Part shown: positions 53,979-63,284 of the stretch, piece after piece
How the letters are laid out: every line of letters begins with the position of its first letter
How positions within the stretch are numbered: the stretch's first letter is position 1
Source of the DNA: Silvimonas terrae
Lineage (GTDB): Bacteria; Pseudomonadota; Gammaproteobacteria; Burkholderiales; Chitinibacteraceae
Direction of reading: 5' to 3'
Assembly (NCBI RefSeq): GCF_014202765.1
Contig: NZ_JACHHN010000001.1
Location: 456,118 to 520,117 of the forward strand
DNA: 64,000 nt
Translations under genes and position numbers: made by a program
Notes under the pieces: generated by a model
What the model saw: the letters and a program-made list of their open reading frames with translations, nothing else
The model's database searches: none
Told to the model about the DNA's origin: nothing

Positions 53979-54884
53979 ATGAAGCCCAAAAACAAGCTTA
54001 AACGGTGGATACCCGCAGGCAAGACGTGGGTGATCTCGGCGCCGTATATCTGGCTGGCCATGTTCTTCCTGGTGCCGTTCTTGCTGGTGGTGAAGATCAG
54101 CTTTGCCGACCAGGTGCTGGGCGTGCCGCCCTATACGGAACTGACCAGCATCAAGGACGGCATGCTGCAGATCATGCTGCAGCTGGGTCACTACAAGTTC
54201 CTGCTCAGTGACAGCCTGTATATCCAGACCTATCTCAGTTCTTTGTGGATGGCGACGGTATCGACGTTCTTCTGTCTGATCATCGGCTACCCGATTGCGT
54301 ATTACATTGCGCGCTCTAATCCGGCCACCCGCAACATCCTGATGATGGCGGTCATGCTGCCGTTCTGGACGTCGTTTTTGATTCGGGTTTACGCCTGGAT
54401 CGGCATCCTGAAAAACAACGGCTTGCTGAACCAGTTGTTGATGTGGGCGCACCTGGTGCGTGATCCGGTCGAGCTCTATCACACCAACACCGCCGTTTAT
54501 ATCGGCATGGTGTATTCCTACCTGCCGTTCCTGATCATGCCCTTGTATGCCCACCTGGTGAAGATGGACCTGCGCCTGCTGGAAGCCGCCTACGACCTGG
54601 GCGCCCGCCCGTGGAAGGTGTTTGTGCAGATCACATTGCCGCTGTCCAAGAACGGGATCATTGCCGGTTGCTTGCTGGTGTTCATTCCGGCGGTCGGGGA
54701 GTATGTGATTCCGGAGCTGCTGGGTGGTTCTGACACCCTCATGATCGGCCGCGTGATGTGGGACGAATTCTTCAATAACGCCGACTGGCCAATGGCATCT
54801 GCCGTGACCTGCGCCATGGTGCTGCTGCTGCTGGTGCCGATGGCCGTGTTCCAGCACTACCAGGCCAAAGAGCTGGAGGAGTGA
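53979..54884 (+). CDS. potH: Putrescine ABC transporter permease PotH/SpuG
   Basis: The 301-residue inner-membrane permease has six predicted helices. The N-terminal cytoplasmic stretch KPKNKLKRWIPAGKTWVISA (20 residues) precedes the first. The coupling-helix region EAAYDLGARPWKVFVQITLP (20 residues) contains the EAA-loop consensus, and ends with GEYVIPELLGGSDTLMIGRV (20 residues). It pairs with PotI to form the channel. GAGGATGCC precedes the ATG. Its stop codon lies at the start of a family D repeat that separates it from potI. Confidence 0.95.
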   Translation: MKPKNKLKRWIPAGKTWVISAPYIWLAMFFLVPFLLVVKISFADQVLGVPPYTELTSIKDGMLQIMLQLGHYKFLLSDSLYIQTYLSSLWMATVSTFFCLIIGYPIAYYIARSNPATRNILMMAVMLPFWTSFLIRVYAWIGILKNNGLLNQLLMWAHLVRDPVELYHTNTAVYIGMVYSYLPFLIMPLYAHLVKMDLRLLEAAYDLGARPWKVFVQITLPLSKNGIIAGCLLVFIPAVGEYVIPELLGGSDTLMIGRVMWDEFFNNADWPMASAVTCAMVLLLLVPMAVFQHYQAKELEE

Positions 54885-55085
54885 GGAGGGAGGTGTGTGG
54901 GGTGCCAGGCATATCTGGCGTGACACACCTTCCCGCAAGTTCAGTGTTGAAAAACATGAGGAGGCAGGCCAGTTGCAGGGGCGGTTTTACCCCTCACAGT
55001 GGCCTCCTCACGGAAAACAAAGCAGGAGGAGACGGGCGCGTTGCGGGGCGGGTTTACACCTCACCCCTCACACCTCTCTCCTCAC
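54882..55085. repeat. Repeat family D at the potH-potI junction
   Basis: The left arm TGAGGAGGGAGGTGTGTGGG starts in the potH stop codon; the right arm CACCTCACCCCTCACACCTC (20 bases) ends two bases before the potI Shine-Dalgarno. About 145 bases lie between them. Confidence 0.75.
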
Positions 55086-55097
55086 AGGAAACAACCC

Positions 55098-55919
55098 ATG
55101 ATCAAACCCAACAAACAATTGCAGGCCACGGTGCTGTCGCTGGGATTCTTCTTCCTTTACGCGCCCATCATCAGCCTGGTGGTTTACTCCTTCAACGATT
55201 CGCAACTGGTGACTGTCTGGTCGAAGTTCTCCTTTCGCTGGTATGGCGAACTCATGCATGACGATGAGTTGATCAACGCCGCCTGGTTGTCGCTCAAGAT
55301 TGGTCTGATGACCGCGTTTGCATCGGTGTTCATCGGCACCTGGGCCGGTTTTGTGCTGGCCCGCATGGGACGGTTCCGCGGTTTTGCACTGTACACCGCC
55401 ATGATCAACGCCCCGCTGGTGATTCCAGAGGTCATCCAGGGGATCTCGCTCTTGCTGCTGTTCGTGGAAATGGCCAAGTACATCGGCTGGCCGGCAGAGC
55501 GCGGCGTGCTGACGATCTGGATTGGTCACGTGATGCTCTGTATCTCTTACGTCGCCATCATCGTGCAGTCGCGGATCCGGGAACTGGATACCTCGCTGGA
55601 AGACGCAGCGATGGACCTGGGGGCCACGCCGTTCAAGGTGTTCTTTGTGATCACGTTGCCGCTGATCAGCCAGGCGCTGATCTCGGGCTGGCTGCTCTCG
55701 TTCACCTTGTCGATTGATGACCTTGTGCTGTCGGCCTTCCTCTCTGGCCCAGGCTCGACCACCTTGCCGCTGGTGGTGTTCAGCCGGGTGCGGCTGGGTC
55801 TGAATCCGGAAATGAACGCACTGGCGACCATCTTCATCACGCTGGTGACGGTGGGGGTGCTGACGGCCAATTACTTTATGCAAAAAGCAGAACGCAAGCG
55901 CATGGCCATGTCTGCCTGA
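55098..55919 (+). CDS. potI: Putrescine ABC transporter permease PotI/SpuH
   Basis: The 273-residue inner-membrane permease has six predicted helices. It begins MIKPNKQLQATVLSLGFFFL (20 residues), continues YAPIISLVVYSFNDS and has the EAA-loop consensus DAAMDLGATPFKVFFVITLP (20 residues), then SGWLLSFTLSIDDLVLSAFL (20 residues). The ATG at 55098 follows AGGAAACAACCC; upstream in-frame codons lie in the family D repeat. It completes the importer. A hairpin follows at 55930-55951. Confidence 0.95.
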   Translation: MIKPNKQLQATVLSLGFFFLYAPIISLVVYSFNDSQLVTVWSKFSFRWYGELMHDDELINAAWLSLKIGLMTAFASVFIGTWAGFVLARMGRFRGFALYTAMINAPLVIPEVIQGISLLLLFVEMAKYIGWPAERGVLTIWIGHVMLCISYVAIIVQSRIRELDTSLEDAAMDLGATPFKVFFVITLPLISQALISGWLLSFTLSIDDLVLSAFLSGPGSTTLPLVVFSRVRLGLNPEMNALATIFITLVTVGVLTANYFMQKAERKRMAMSA

Positions 55920-55929
55920 CGAAGTTGGG

Positions 55930-55951
55930 CCCGTTGCCTGAGGGCAACGGG
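55930..55951 (+). terminator. Hairpin after potI
   Basis: CCCGTTGCC-TGAG-GGCAACGGG lies 11 bases after the stop, with no T-tract; a weak terminator or a 3'-end stabiliser. Confidence 0.55.
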
Positions 55952-56105
55952 TCACAAGAAAAAGTAGACCGTAACAACATAACGACGACCTGCAAAAAAC
56001 GGTTTTGATGTGTATTGCGTAACACGGCAGTAACAGCAAAAGCAGTGGCAATAACAGCTTCGTGCAGTTGTTTAAGTGCAGATTCAATCACTTGGGATGA
56101 GGAAA

Positions 56106-57629
56106 ATGCGCAAGAAGATATTGTGTGTTCTGCTGGCGGGCTTGAGCACGTCCAGCATGGCGTTCGCAGCGCCAAAGCAAAGCGAGCTCGATGAGCTCAA
56201 GTCAGAAATCAAGGCTCTGCAACAGGAAGTCCAGGCACTGAAGAATACGCAGGCGCAACAGGCAGCTGCCCCGGCCCCCGCGCCGGCAGCCGTACCTGCG
56301 GCTGCCGCATCGACAGCCCCGGTCCTGACGCAGGATGATGTAGACCAGATGAAGCAAAACATCGCTTCCCTGCAACTGAAAACCGACAGCATCGACAAGA
56401 CCGTGAATGAAGGCGGAACGGCCGGCCTGTCTGTCACCGGTTATCTGGACCCGGTCTACATCTACAACGTGGGCCAGCATTCGGGTGGTTTCCAGTTTGC
56501 CAACCACAACGGCGCGTATAACTACGACGGCAGTACGTTTGGCGATGTCTATCTGGATATCAAGAAGACGTTCGGCCAGGGCTCGCTGGCGCCTAGCGCT
56601 GAAATCAGCATCATGCCTAACCGTGGTAATGGCGCGACCCTGCTGGCGACGGATGATGGCTCCAACAGCTTCATGAACATCATCAACACGGCTGTCATCA
56701 CTATGCCGATTGATACCAGCTACACGTTTGTAGCCGGCTTGATGTCCAGCTTTGGCGGCTACGAAGTGCAGCAGTCCAACTTGATGCCGACGCTGACCCA
56801 CAACCTGTTGTATGACTTCTCTGATCCGGGCAGCTATGTGGGCGTAGGCCTTAACTACGCCACCGGCAACTGGTCCTGGAAGTTCATGCTGGCCAACGAG
56901 CAGTACCGCACCAAGGGTGCCACCACGCAAGTGGACACCAATGGCGACACCGGCCAGGCCAAATTTGCCACCAACAACACCCCGACCTTTACCACGCGCC
57001 TGGATTACACCTGGAGCAGCAGTATCGATCTGGGTTGGTCTGGCAACATTGGTCACCAGTCGCTGCCGGTGGGCGCCAACTGTTCGTCTGGCTTTGGCTA
57101 TCAGTGCAACGCGGGTGATCCGTACAGCACCTACTACTTCACCGAAGGCGACCTGACGTATATCTGGGCGGACACCCAGATCAACGCCGAAGTGGACTAC
57201 GGCAAGCAAACCAGCGCCGCGTTCAACGGTGGCGATGCAGTGTGGTGGGGCGTGTCGGTACTGGGTCTGCAAAAGTGGCATCTGGATAGCGCCCAGATCG
57301 GCACCGCAGCGCGCCTGGATTACCTGAACAACCAGAAGAACGGTGGTGGCGGTGGCGGTATCGTCCTGAACGGTTCCGGCTTTGACGGTCACAACGGCTT
57401 TGGCGTGAGCCAGTCTTGCGTGGCGAACTCCAGCAATGCCGGCATGGATTGCAAGGGTGCCAACCGTTACGACCTGACTTTGGACTTCCTGTGGTACGTG
57501 ACCGACCAGGCCACGCTCAAGCTTGAATACCGCCACGATTGGGCCACGGAAGACGTGTTCCTGAAGAGCGACGGTTCGTTCAGCAAGAGCAATGACATGC
57601 TGGGCACGCAGTTCATTTACTCCTTCTAA
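56106..57629 (+). CDS. DUF3138-type outer membrane porin
   Basis: The 507-residue exported protein starts with a signal peptide (MRKKILCVLLAGLSTSSMAF, 20 residues, then AA) and a coiled-coil segment (residues 24-48, SELDELKSEIKALQQEVQAL, 20 residues). After an Ala/Pro linker a long beta-strand-rich domain runs from about residue 100 to the C-terminal phenylalanine (TQFIYSF), typical of outer-membrane barrels. The layout matches the DUF3138 family of beta-proteobacteria. As the only porin in the cluster it could admit polyamines or GABA across the outer membrane. The start ATG is one of two nearby (also 56097). Confidence 0.8.
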   Translation: MRKKILCVLLAGLSTSSMAFAAPKQSELDELKSEIKALQQEVQALKNTQAQQAAAPAPAPAAVPAAAASTAPVLTQDDVDQMKQNIASLQLKTDSIDKTVNEGGTAGLSVTGYLDPVYIYNVGQHSGGFQFANHNGAYNYDGSTFGDVYLDIKKTFGQGSLAPSAEISIMPNRGNGATLLATDDGSNSFMNIINTAVITMPIDTSYTFVAGLMSSFGGYEVQQSNLMPTLTHNLLYDFSDPGSYVGVGLNYATGNWSWKFMLANEQYRTKGATTQVDTNGDTGQAKFATNNTPTFTTRLDYTWSSSIDLGWSGNIGHQSLPVGANCSSGFGYQCNAGDPYSTYYFTEGDLTYIWADTQINAEVDYGKQTSAAFNGGDAVWWGVSVLGLQKWHLDSAQIGTAARLDYLNNQKNGGGGGGIVLNGSGFDGHNGFGVSQSCVANSSNAGMDCKGANRYDLTLDFLWYVTDQATLKLEYRHDWATEDVFLKSDGSFSKSNDMLGTQFIYSF

Positions 57630-57656
57630 GGCGTAATCAACCGCAGTTGTCAGGAT

Positions 57657-57689
57657 CAGGTTGCGGCATCAGACAGATGCCGCAACCTG
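57657..57689. other. Strong hairpin after the porin gene
   Basis: A 14-bp perfect stem CAGGTTGCGGCATC / GATGCCGCAACCTG with a five-base loop lies 27 bases after the porin stop. There is no T-tract on the plus strand (GGCTGAAAAAAG follows), so it is not a classical terminator. Confidence 0.6.
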
Positions 57690-57794
57690 GCTGAAAAAAG
57701 ATCATCAAAACAACAATTTGAAACGCACGGCGGAACAAGCCGGGGGTGTTTGTACGCTGCGGTTTTGTGGTGATGGCCTGAATTTGAGAATTGG

Positions 57795-57858
57795 GTAGGG
57801 TGGATTCGCGCAGCAATCCACCATGGCGCAGGTGGATTGCTGGGCGAATCCACCCTAC
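57795..57858. repeat. Repeat family B, complete 64-bp terminal-inverted element
   Basis: GTAGGGTGGATTCGCG and GCGAATCCACCCTAC face each other, with CAATCCACC...GGTGGATTG inside, in the porin-puuB gap. Confidence 0.85.
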
Positions 57859-57884
57859 GAAGACGGTTTTGGTAGTTGCAGCTG

Positions 57885-58105
57885 GATTTGTTTTTGACCT
57901 GGCAGTCGTTTTTGACTTTCTCCCCTGTCGAGGACTTTTCCGATTGAGGGAGGGAGACCCCAGGCGCCCGACTGATTGAGGGGGCCGCCGGGCTGTAAAC
58001 AATCACACCGTCAGATGCTAACAGGGGTTCAAGGTTTTTGGCTTCGGCCAGTAAAGGCCACCTATCGGCGGCCGGACTGGATTCCGGCTCAAGGCCGGAA
58101 TGACG
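57885..58105. repeat. Repeat family E fragment with dRS3-like palindrome
   Basis: It carries GGAGGGAGACCCCAGGCGCC (20 bases), an AACAATCACACCGTCAGATG (20 bases) junction and GGATTCCGGCTCAAGGCCGG (20 bases). The gap 57630-58282 (653 bp) holds this, the family B element and the hairpin, but no gene. Confidence 0.65.
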
Positions 58106-58282
58106 AGGTAGTTGAACAGGTTGACATCTCCATCCTCGCGGACGGCGCAACGGAATGCGCGCCCAAGGGTGCCGAAGTCAGGAATAACGAAGTGGTACAC
58201 CAGTAATCGTGAAACACCGCGCCGTCAGGCGCTAACGGGTCATACAGCCAGACCAGAAACGCCAAACACGGAAACAGAAAAA

Positions 58283-59575
58283 ATGACCACCCCCATCGCC
58301 AACGCCGAACACATCGACTCTTACTACGTCGCCACTGCCAATGACCACACGCGTCATCCGGCCCTGACCGGTCGCGTGGATGCCGACGTCGTGGTCGTCG
58401 GCGGCGGACTGACCGGCATTAGCGCTGCGCTCAACCTGGCAGAACGGGGTCTCTCGGTCGTGGTGCTGGAAGCCGGCCGCATCGGTTGGGCCGCCAGCGG
58501 CCGTAATGGCGGCCAGATGATTGCCGGTTATGCCTGCGGAATCGACACCTTTGCCAGCGATTTGCCGGCAGAGGACGTCAAGCGCGTGTGGGATATGGGG
58601 CTGGAATCTGTAGCCATCATCCGCGAACGTATCGCCAAACATGGCATTGAGTGCGATCTGCGCGACGGCTATCTGACCGCCGCCAACAAACCGCGCCATG
58701 TGACCGAACTGAAAGCCTGGCGTGACGAAGCCGCCAAACGCTTTGACTACCATGCCTTTGAATACATTGAAGCGGCCGATATGGGCCGGTTTATCGACTC
58801 CGACCGTTATCTGGGCGGCCTGCAAGACAAAGACAGCGGCCATCTGCACCCGCTCAACTACAACCTGGGCCTGGCGCGTGCCGCCGTGGCGGCAGGGGTG
58901 CGGATTTATGAAGGCAGTTGCGCGCAATCCTTGCAGCAGGGCCAGACCAATGTGGTGAAAACGGACCAGGGCGAGGTGCATGCCAAATTTGTAGTGCTGG
59001 CCTGCAATGCCTTTATCCACACGCTCTCGCCCGCGCTGGATCGCAAGATCATGCCGGTCGGTACATACGTGATTACCACCGAGCCGTTACCGCAAGAACG
59101 CTTTGAAAAACTCATGCCCGCAGGCGCTGCCATTTGCGATAGCCAGTTTGCGCTGGATTACTTCCGCCCCACGGTCGACAAGCGCATTTTGTGGGGCGGC
59201 AAAGTCAGCTATTCCACCATGCAGCCCACCAACCTGAGCGAAGCCATGCGCGCCGACATGCTCAAGACGTTTCCGCAATTGGCAGATGTGAAAATCAGCC
59301 ATGCCTGGGGCGGTTTTGTGGATATCACCATGACCCGCGCGCCGCATTTTGGCCGCCTGAGCAACACCGTTTACTTTGCCCAGGGTTTCTCGGGTCACGG
59401 TGTGAACGTGACCGGGCTGGCTGGCAAATTGATGGCCGAAGCCATTGCCGGTCAGGCCGAACGCTTTGATATCTTCACCCGGCTTAAACACCGGGATTTT
59501 CCCGGCGGCGCCATGTTGCGCACGCCGTCCCTGGTCCTCGCCATGGCGTGGTTCCGCCTTAAAGACTTGATGTGA
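58283..59575 (+). CDS. puuB: Gamma-glutamylputrescine oxidoreductase
   Basis: The 430-residue FAD-dependent amine oxidase of the DAO/GlpO superfamily oxidises gamma-Glu-putrescine to the aldehyde. The dinucleotide motif GGGLTG is at residues 40-45 (VVVVGGGLTGISAALNLAER, 20 residues) with WAASGRNGGQMIAGYACGID (20 residues) after it, the DAO-type FAD-contact region; IRWGGKVSYS-like and FAQGFSGHGVNVTGL near the C-terminus close the FAD site. The ATG at 58283 opens on MTTPIANAEHIDSYY; an upstream extension lies in repeat sequence. It is followed by puuC. Confidence 0.92.
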   Translation: MTTPIANAEHIDSYYVATANDHTRHPALTGRVDADVVVVGGGLTGISAALNLAERGLSVVVLEAGRIGWAASGRNGGQMIAGYACGIDTFASDLPAEDVKRVWDMGLESVAIIRERIAKHGIECDLRDGYLTAANKPRHVTELKAWRDEAAKRFDYHAFEYIEAADMGRFIDSDRYLGGLQDKDSGHLHPLNYNLGLARAAVAAGVRIYEGSCAQSLQQGQTNVVKTDQGEVHAKFVVLACNAFIHTLSPALDRKIMPVGTYVITTEPLPQERFEKLMPAGAAICDSQFALDYFRPTVDKRILWGGKVSYSTMQPTNLSEAMRADMLKTFPQLADVKISHAWGGFVDITMTRAPHFGRLSNTVYFAQGFSGHGVNVTGLAGKLMAEAIAGQAERFDIFTRLKHRDFPGGAMLRTPSLVLAMAWFRLKDLM

Positions 59576-59651
59576 GGAGGGAGGCGTGAAGGGTGAGGGG
59601 AAAACCAGCACACCAGAATCCACGCCTGACTCCTTACGCCTCACACCTCAC
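59573..59651. repeat. Repeat family D at the puuB-puuC junction
   Basis: The left arm TGAGGAGGGAGGCGTGAAGG (20 bases) starts in the puuB stop codon; the right arm TTACGCCTCACACCTCAC ends one base before the puuC Shine-Dalgarno (TGGAGACC). This is the shortest of the three copies. Confidence 0.8.
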
Positions 59652-59662
59652 TGGAGACCCAC

Positions 59663-61159
59663 ATGACTCTGCAAAAAGACCTCGCTTACTGGCAAGCCCA
59701 GGCTGCGGCACTGAAGATTGAAGGTCGTGCTTTTATCGATGGCGAACTGAGCGACGCGGCCACTGGCAAGACGTTTGACTGCATCAGCCCCATCGACGGC
59801 AAGGTGCTGACCCGCGTCGCCCATTGCGGCGAAGCCGACGTAGACCGTGCTGTTGCCGCCGCCCGCCGCAGTTTTGAAGCCGGTGTGTGGAATGGCCTGA
59901 ACCCGCGCAAACGCAAGGAAATCATGCTGCGCTGGGCGGCGCTCTTGAACGAGCACATGGAAGAAATCGCCTTGCTGGAAACCCTGGACGCCGGCAAGCC
60001 GATTGGCGACACCACCACGGTGGATGTCCCCGGCGCGGCCTACTGCGTGCAGTGGTATGCCGAAGCCATCGACAAAGTGGGCGGTGAGATCGCCCCGGTT
60101 GATCATCACCTGGTCGGCATGGTCACGCGGGAAGCCATCGGCGTGGTCGCCGCGGTGGTGCCGTGGAATTTCCCCATCCTGATGGCCGCCTGGAAATTTG
60201 GCCCGGCGCTGGCTGCGGGCAATAGCGTGATCCTGAAGCCATCGGAAAAATCCCCGTTATCGGCCATCCGCGTGGCGCAACTGGCGTTTGAGGCCGGCAT
60301 CCCGGCTGGGGTGTTCAACGTGCTGCCGGGCTTTGGTGACGCGGGTAAACAACTGGCGCTGCATATGGATGTCGATTGCCTGGCGTTTACCGGTTCTACC
60401 TATGTCGGCAAGCAACTGATGGCGCACAGCGGCCAATCCAACCTCAAGCGCGTATGGCTGGAGCTGGGTGGCAAGTCCGCCAATATTGTCATGCCGGATT
60501 GCCCGGATATGGACCGCGCCGTGAGCGCTGCCGCAGGCGGCATTTTCTACAACATGGGCGAGATGTGTACTGCCGGTTCGCGCCTGTTGTTGCATCGCGC
60601 CATCAAAGATGAATTTATTGCCAAGCTGGTGGAAAAAGCCAAGAGCTGGCGCCCGGGCAACCCGCTGGACCCGAACACCGCCATGGGCGCGATTGTCGAC
60701 AACATCCAGCTGGATCGCGTGTTGTCGTACATCGAAACCGGCCGTGGCGAAGCGCGGCTGGTGACCGGGGGCAACCGGGTACTGCAGGACACCGGCGGTT
60801 ATTACATTGAGCCGACCGTGTTTGAGGTGGATAGCCAGGAGGCCCGCATTGCTGCCGAAGAAATCTTCGGCCCGGTGCTCTCTGTGGTGACCTTTGACAC
60901 GCTCGATGAAGCCATTGCCCTGGCCAACGCCAGCGAATACGGCCTGGCCGCTGCGTTGTGGACTGGCGACCTGACCACCGCCCACGAGGGCGCCCGCCGC
61001 CTGCGCGCCGGGACGGTGTGGGTGAATTGTTATGACGAAGGCGGGGATATGAATTTCCCGTTTGGTGGCTACAAACAGTCTGGCAATGGACGCGACAAGT
61101 CTTTGCATGCGTTGGAGAAGTATTCGGAGTTGAAGTCGACGCTGGTGCGGTTGCGGTAA
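59663..61159 (+). CDS. puuC: Gamma-glutamyl-gamma-aminobutyraldehyde dehydrogenase
   Basis: The 498-residue aldehyde dehydrogenase oxidises the PuuB product to gamma-Glu-GABA with NAD(P). Catalytic Cys302 lies in NMGEMCTAGSR (a Glu in place of the more common Gln), Glu in WLELGGKSAN, cofactor Gly loop in AFTGSTYVGKQ and the PWNFPILMAAWKFGPALAAG stretch (20 residues) is family-typical. The N-terminal helix of PuuC/KauB (KDLAYWQAQAAALKIEGRAF, 20 residues) is present, which separates it from betaine aldehyde dehydrogenases. TGGAGACC precedes the ATG. Confidence 0.93.
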   Translation: MTLQKDLAYWQAQAAALKIEGRAFIDGELSDAATGKTFDCISPIDGKVLTRVAHCGEADVDRAVAAARRSFEAGVWNGLNPRKRKEIMLRWAALLNEHMEEIALLETLDAGKPIGDTTTVDVPGAAYCVQWYAEAIDKVGGEIAPVDHHLVGMVTREAIGVVAAVVPWNFPILMAAWKFGPALAAGNSVILKPSEKSPLSAIRVAQLAFEAGIPAGVFNVLPGFGDAGKQLALHMDVDCLAFTGSTYVGKQLMAHSGQSNLKRVWLELGGKSANIVMPDCPDMDRAVSAAAGGIFYNMGEMCTAGSRLLLHRAIKDEFIAKLVEKAKSWRPGNPLDPNTAMGAIVDNIQLDRVLSYIETGRGEARLVTGGNRVLQDTGGYYIEPTVFEVDSQEARIAAEEIFGPVLSVVTFDTLDEAIALANASEYGLAAALWTGDLTTAHEGARRLRAGTVWVNCYDEGGDMNFPFGGYKQSGNGRDKSLHALEKYSELKSTLVRLR

Positions 61160-61480
<321 letters not shown>

Positions 61481-61499
61481 CCCATCGGGCTGCTTACGG

Positions 61500-61790
61500 T
61501 GGATAGCAACTGAAGTCGTATAGCTGTTTTGCGATGAGCAAACAGACGGTTTTCGAGGTTGGGGTTGTTTTTGACTTTCTTCCCCCATTAAAGCCAAGCG
61601 CCGAAGGAGTGGAGGGAGACCTTAGGCTCCCGACCGACTGAGGGCAGCCCGGAGGGCCGCCGGGCTGGGGTCGCCTTTCTTTGGTTACTTTCTTTGGCGA
61701 AGCAAAGAAAGTGACGTGGGTCCGGGCACCCCCGGTGTGAAATGCTTTTACTCGCGCCGAAGGCGCTAACAAGGTTTCAGGTTTTAAGGT
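61500..61790. repeat. Repeat family E, forward copy
   Basis: The sequence contains CTTCCCCCATTAAAGCCAAG (20 bases), GCGCCGAAGGAGTGGAGGGA (20 bases), TTTGGTTACTTTCTTTGGCG (20 bases) followed by AAGCAAAGAAAG, and GCGCCGAAGGCGCTAACAAG (20 bases). With the reverse copy before it, it fills the 756-bp gap 61160-61915; no gene is seen. Confidence 0.8.
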
Positions 61791-61915
61791 TCAGCCGGGC
61801 TCCCCGGCATGTAAAACAACCGCGCCGAAGGGCGCATAAAAAAACAGCTTCACCAGGAAACAAAACCCGCCTCAAGAGGCGATGCAATCAACGCACCAAC
61901 CGGATATTCAACACC

Positions 61916-63283
61916 ATGAACACCATCGCTGCGTCGTCCATTTCAGCCCAGCGCGTCAAACAGGTCTGGCAACGGGAAATCGCCCGTTTCAATGACCTGC
62001 ATCCGGAATCGTTGCGTCAACACCGGCTGGCCAGCCAGCACTTTTTGTACGGCGTGCCGTTGCACTGGATGCAAGACTGGCCCAGCCCGTCGCCACTGTT
62101 TCTGAAAGAAGCCCAGGGCTCGCGCGTGAGTTGTGTGGATGGCCTGGAGTACGACGATTTTTGTCTTGGCGATACCGGCGCCATGTTCGGGCATACCCCG
62201 GCGCCGTTGTCGGCCATGCTGGCCGAGACCGCCCGTACCGGGCTGACGGCCATGTTGCCATCGGCAAAAACCGTGGCGGTGGGGGAGCGGCTGGCGCAGA
62301 TGTTCGGCCTGCCATTCTGGCAACTGGCCACCACGGCTAGCGATGCCAACCGCTTTGTCATCCGCTGGGCACGTGCCATCACCGGGCGCAGCAAGGTATT
62401 GGTGTTTGATGGCTGTTATCACGGCACGGTGGATGACACGCTGGTGGATCTGGTCAACGGCAAAACCACTGCGCGCGATAGTTTGCTGGGCCAGGTGTAT
62501 GACCTCACCCAGCATTCGGTCAGCGTGCCATTCAACGATATTGCCGCCGTACGCCAGGCGCTGGCACAGGGTGATGTGGCGCTGGTGCTGACGGAACCGG
62601 CGCTGACCAACTGCGGTATGGTGTTGCCGCAGCCGGGTTTTCTGGAAGAACTGGCCGCTGCCTGCCGCCAGCACGGTACGCTGCTGGCGCTGGATGAAAC
62701 CCATACGCTCTCTACCGCGTGGGGCGGCTACACCAGGGCCTGGGGGCTCAATCCGGATTTCCTGGTGGCTGGCAAAGCCATTGCCGGCGGTGTCCCGTGT
62801 GCCGTGTACGGTTTTACGGCCGAAATTGCCCGCGGTATGCGCGCCGCCAAACAGGCCGCTGCGCCGGGGCACTCCGGTATTGGCACCACGCTCTCTGGCA
62901 GCCAGTTGGCCATGCAGGCGCTGGCGGTCACGCTGGAGCAGGTGATTACACCCGCCGCGTACGAGCACGCCATTGGTGTCGCCAATGGCCTGGCGCAAGG
63001 GCTGGAAGAAATGATCCACAGCCACGGCCTGCCGTGGAGTGTCACGCGCCTGGGCGCCCGGCTGGAGTTGCAGTTCTGTACTTGCGCGCCGGTCACTGCC
63101 GCTCAGGCGGCGGCAGCAGAAAATGCCGAGCTGACGGCGACGTTGCATCTGGGGCTGTTGAACCGGGGCACACTGTTGACCCCGTTCCATAACATGATGC
63201 TGGCCGGCCCGGCCACCGGGCATGGGCAAGTGGCGCGGTTGCTGGCCAATATGGCCGAAATGCTCACCGAACTGGGGGCCTGA
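61916..63283 (+). CDS. Class III aminotransferase, HemL-like subgroup
   Basis: The 455-residue class III (fold type I) aminotransferase has PLP Lys287 in DFLVAGKAIAGGVPCAVYGF (20 residues), TTASDANRFVIRWARA at the phosphate site and LALDETHTLSTAWGGY carrying the pyridine Asp. The GSA-aminomutase-like stretch GLEYDDFCLGDTGAMFGHTP (20 residues) sets it apart from the GabT and SpuC types in this window. It is probably a further amine or amino-acid transaminase of the polyamine region. The ATG at 61916 lacks a good Shine-Dalgarno; upstream codons run into repeat E. One base separates its stop from the next gene. Confidence 0.85.
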   Translation: MNTIAASSISAQRVKQVWQREIARFNDLHPESLRQHRLASQHFLYGVPLHWMQDWPSPSPLFLKEAQGSRVSCVDGLEYDDFCLGDTGAMFGHTPAPLSAMLAETARTGLTAMLPSAKTVAVGERLAQMFGLPFWQLATTASDANRFVIRWARAITGRSKVLVFDGCYHGTVDDTLVDLVNGKTTARDSLLGQVYDLTQHSVSVPFNDIAAVRQALAQGDVALVLTEPALTNCGMVLPQPGFLEELAAACRQHGTLLALDETHTLSTAWGGYTRAWGLNPDFLVAGKAIAGGVPCAVYGFTAEIARGMRAAKQAAAPGHSGIGTTLSGSQLAMQALAVTLEQVITPAAYEHAIGVANGLAQGLEEMIHSHGLPWSVTRLGARLELQFCTCAPVTAAQAAAAENAELTATLHLGLLNRGTLLTPFHNMMLAGPATGHGQVARLLANMAEMLTELGA

Positions 63284-63284
63284 G

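Noticed and set aside
56202-57536. 444-codon minus-strand frame over the porin
   Set aside because: Shadow of the DUF3138-type gene, which has a signal peptide and barrel-like C-terminus.
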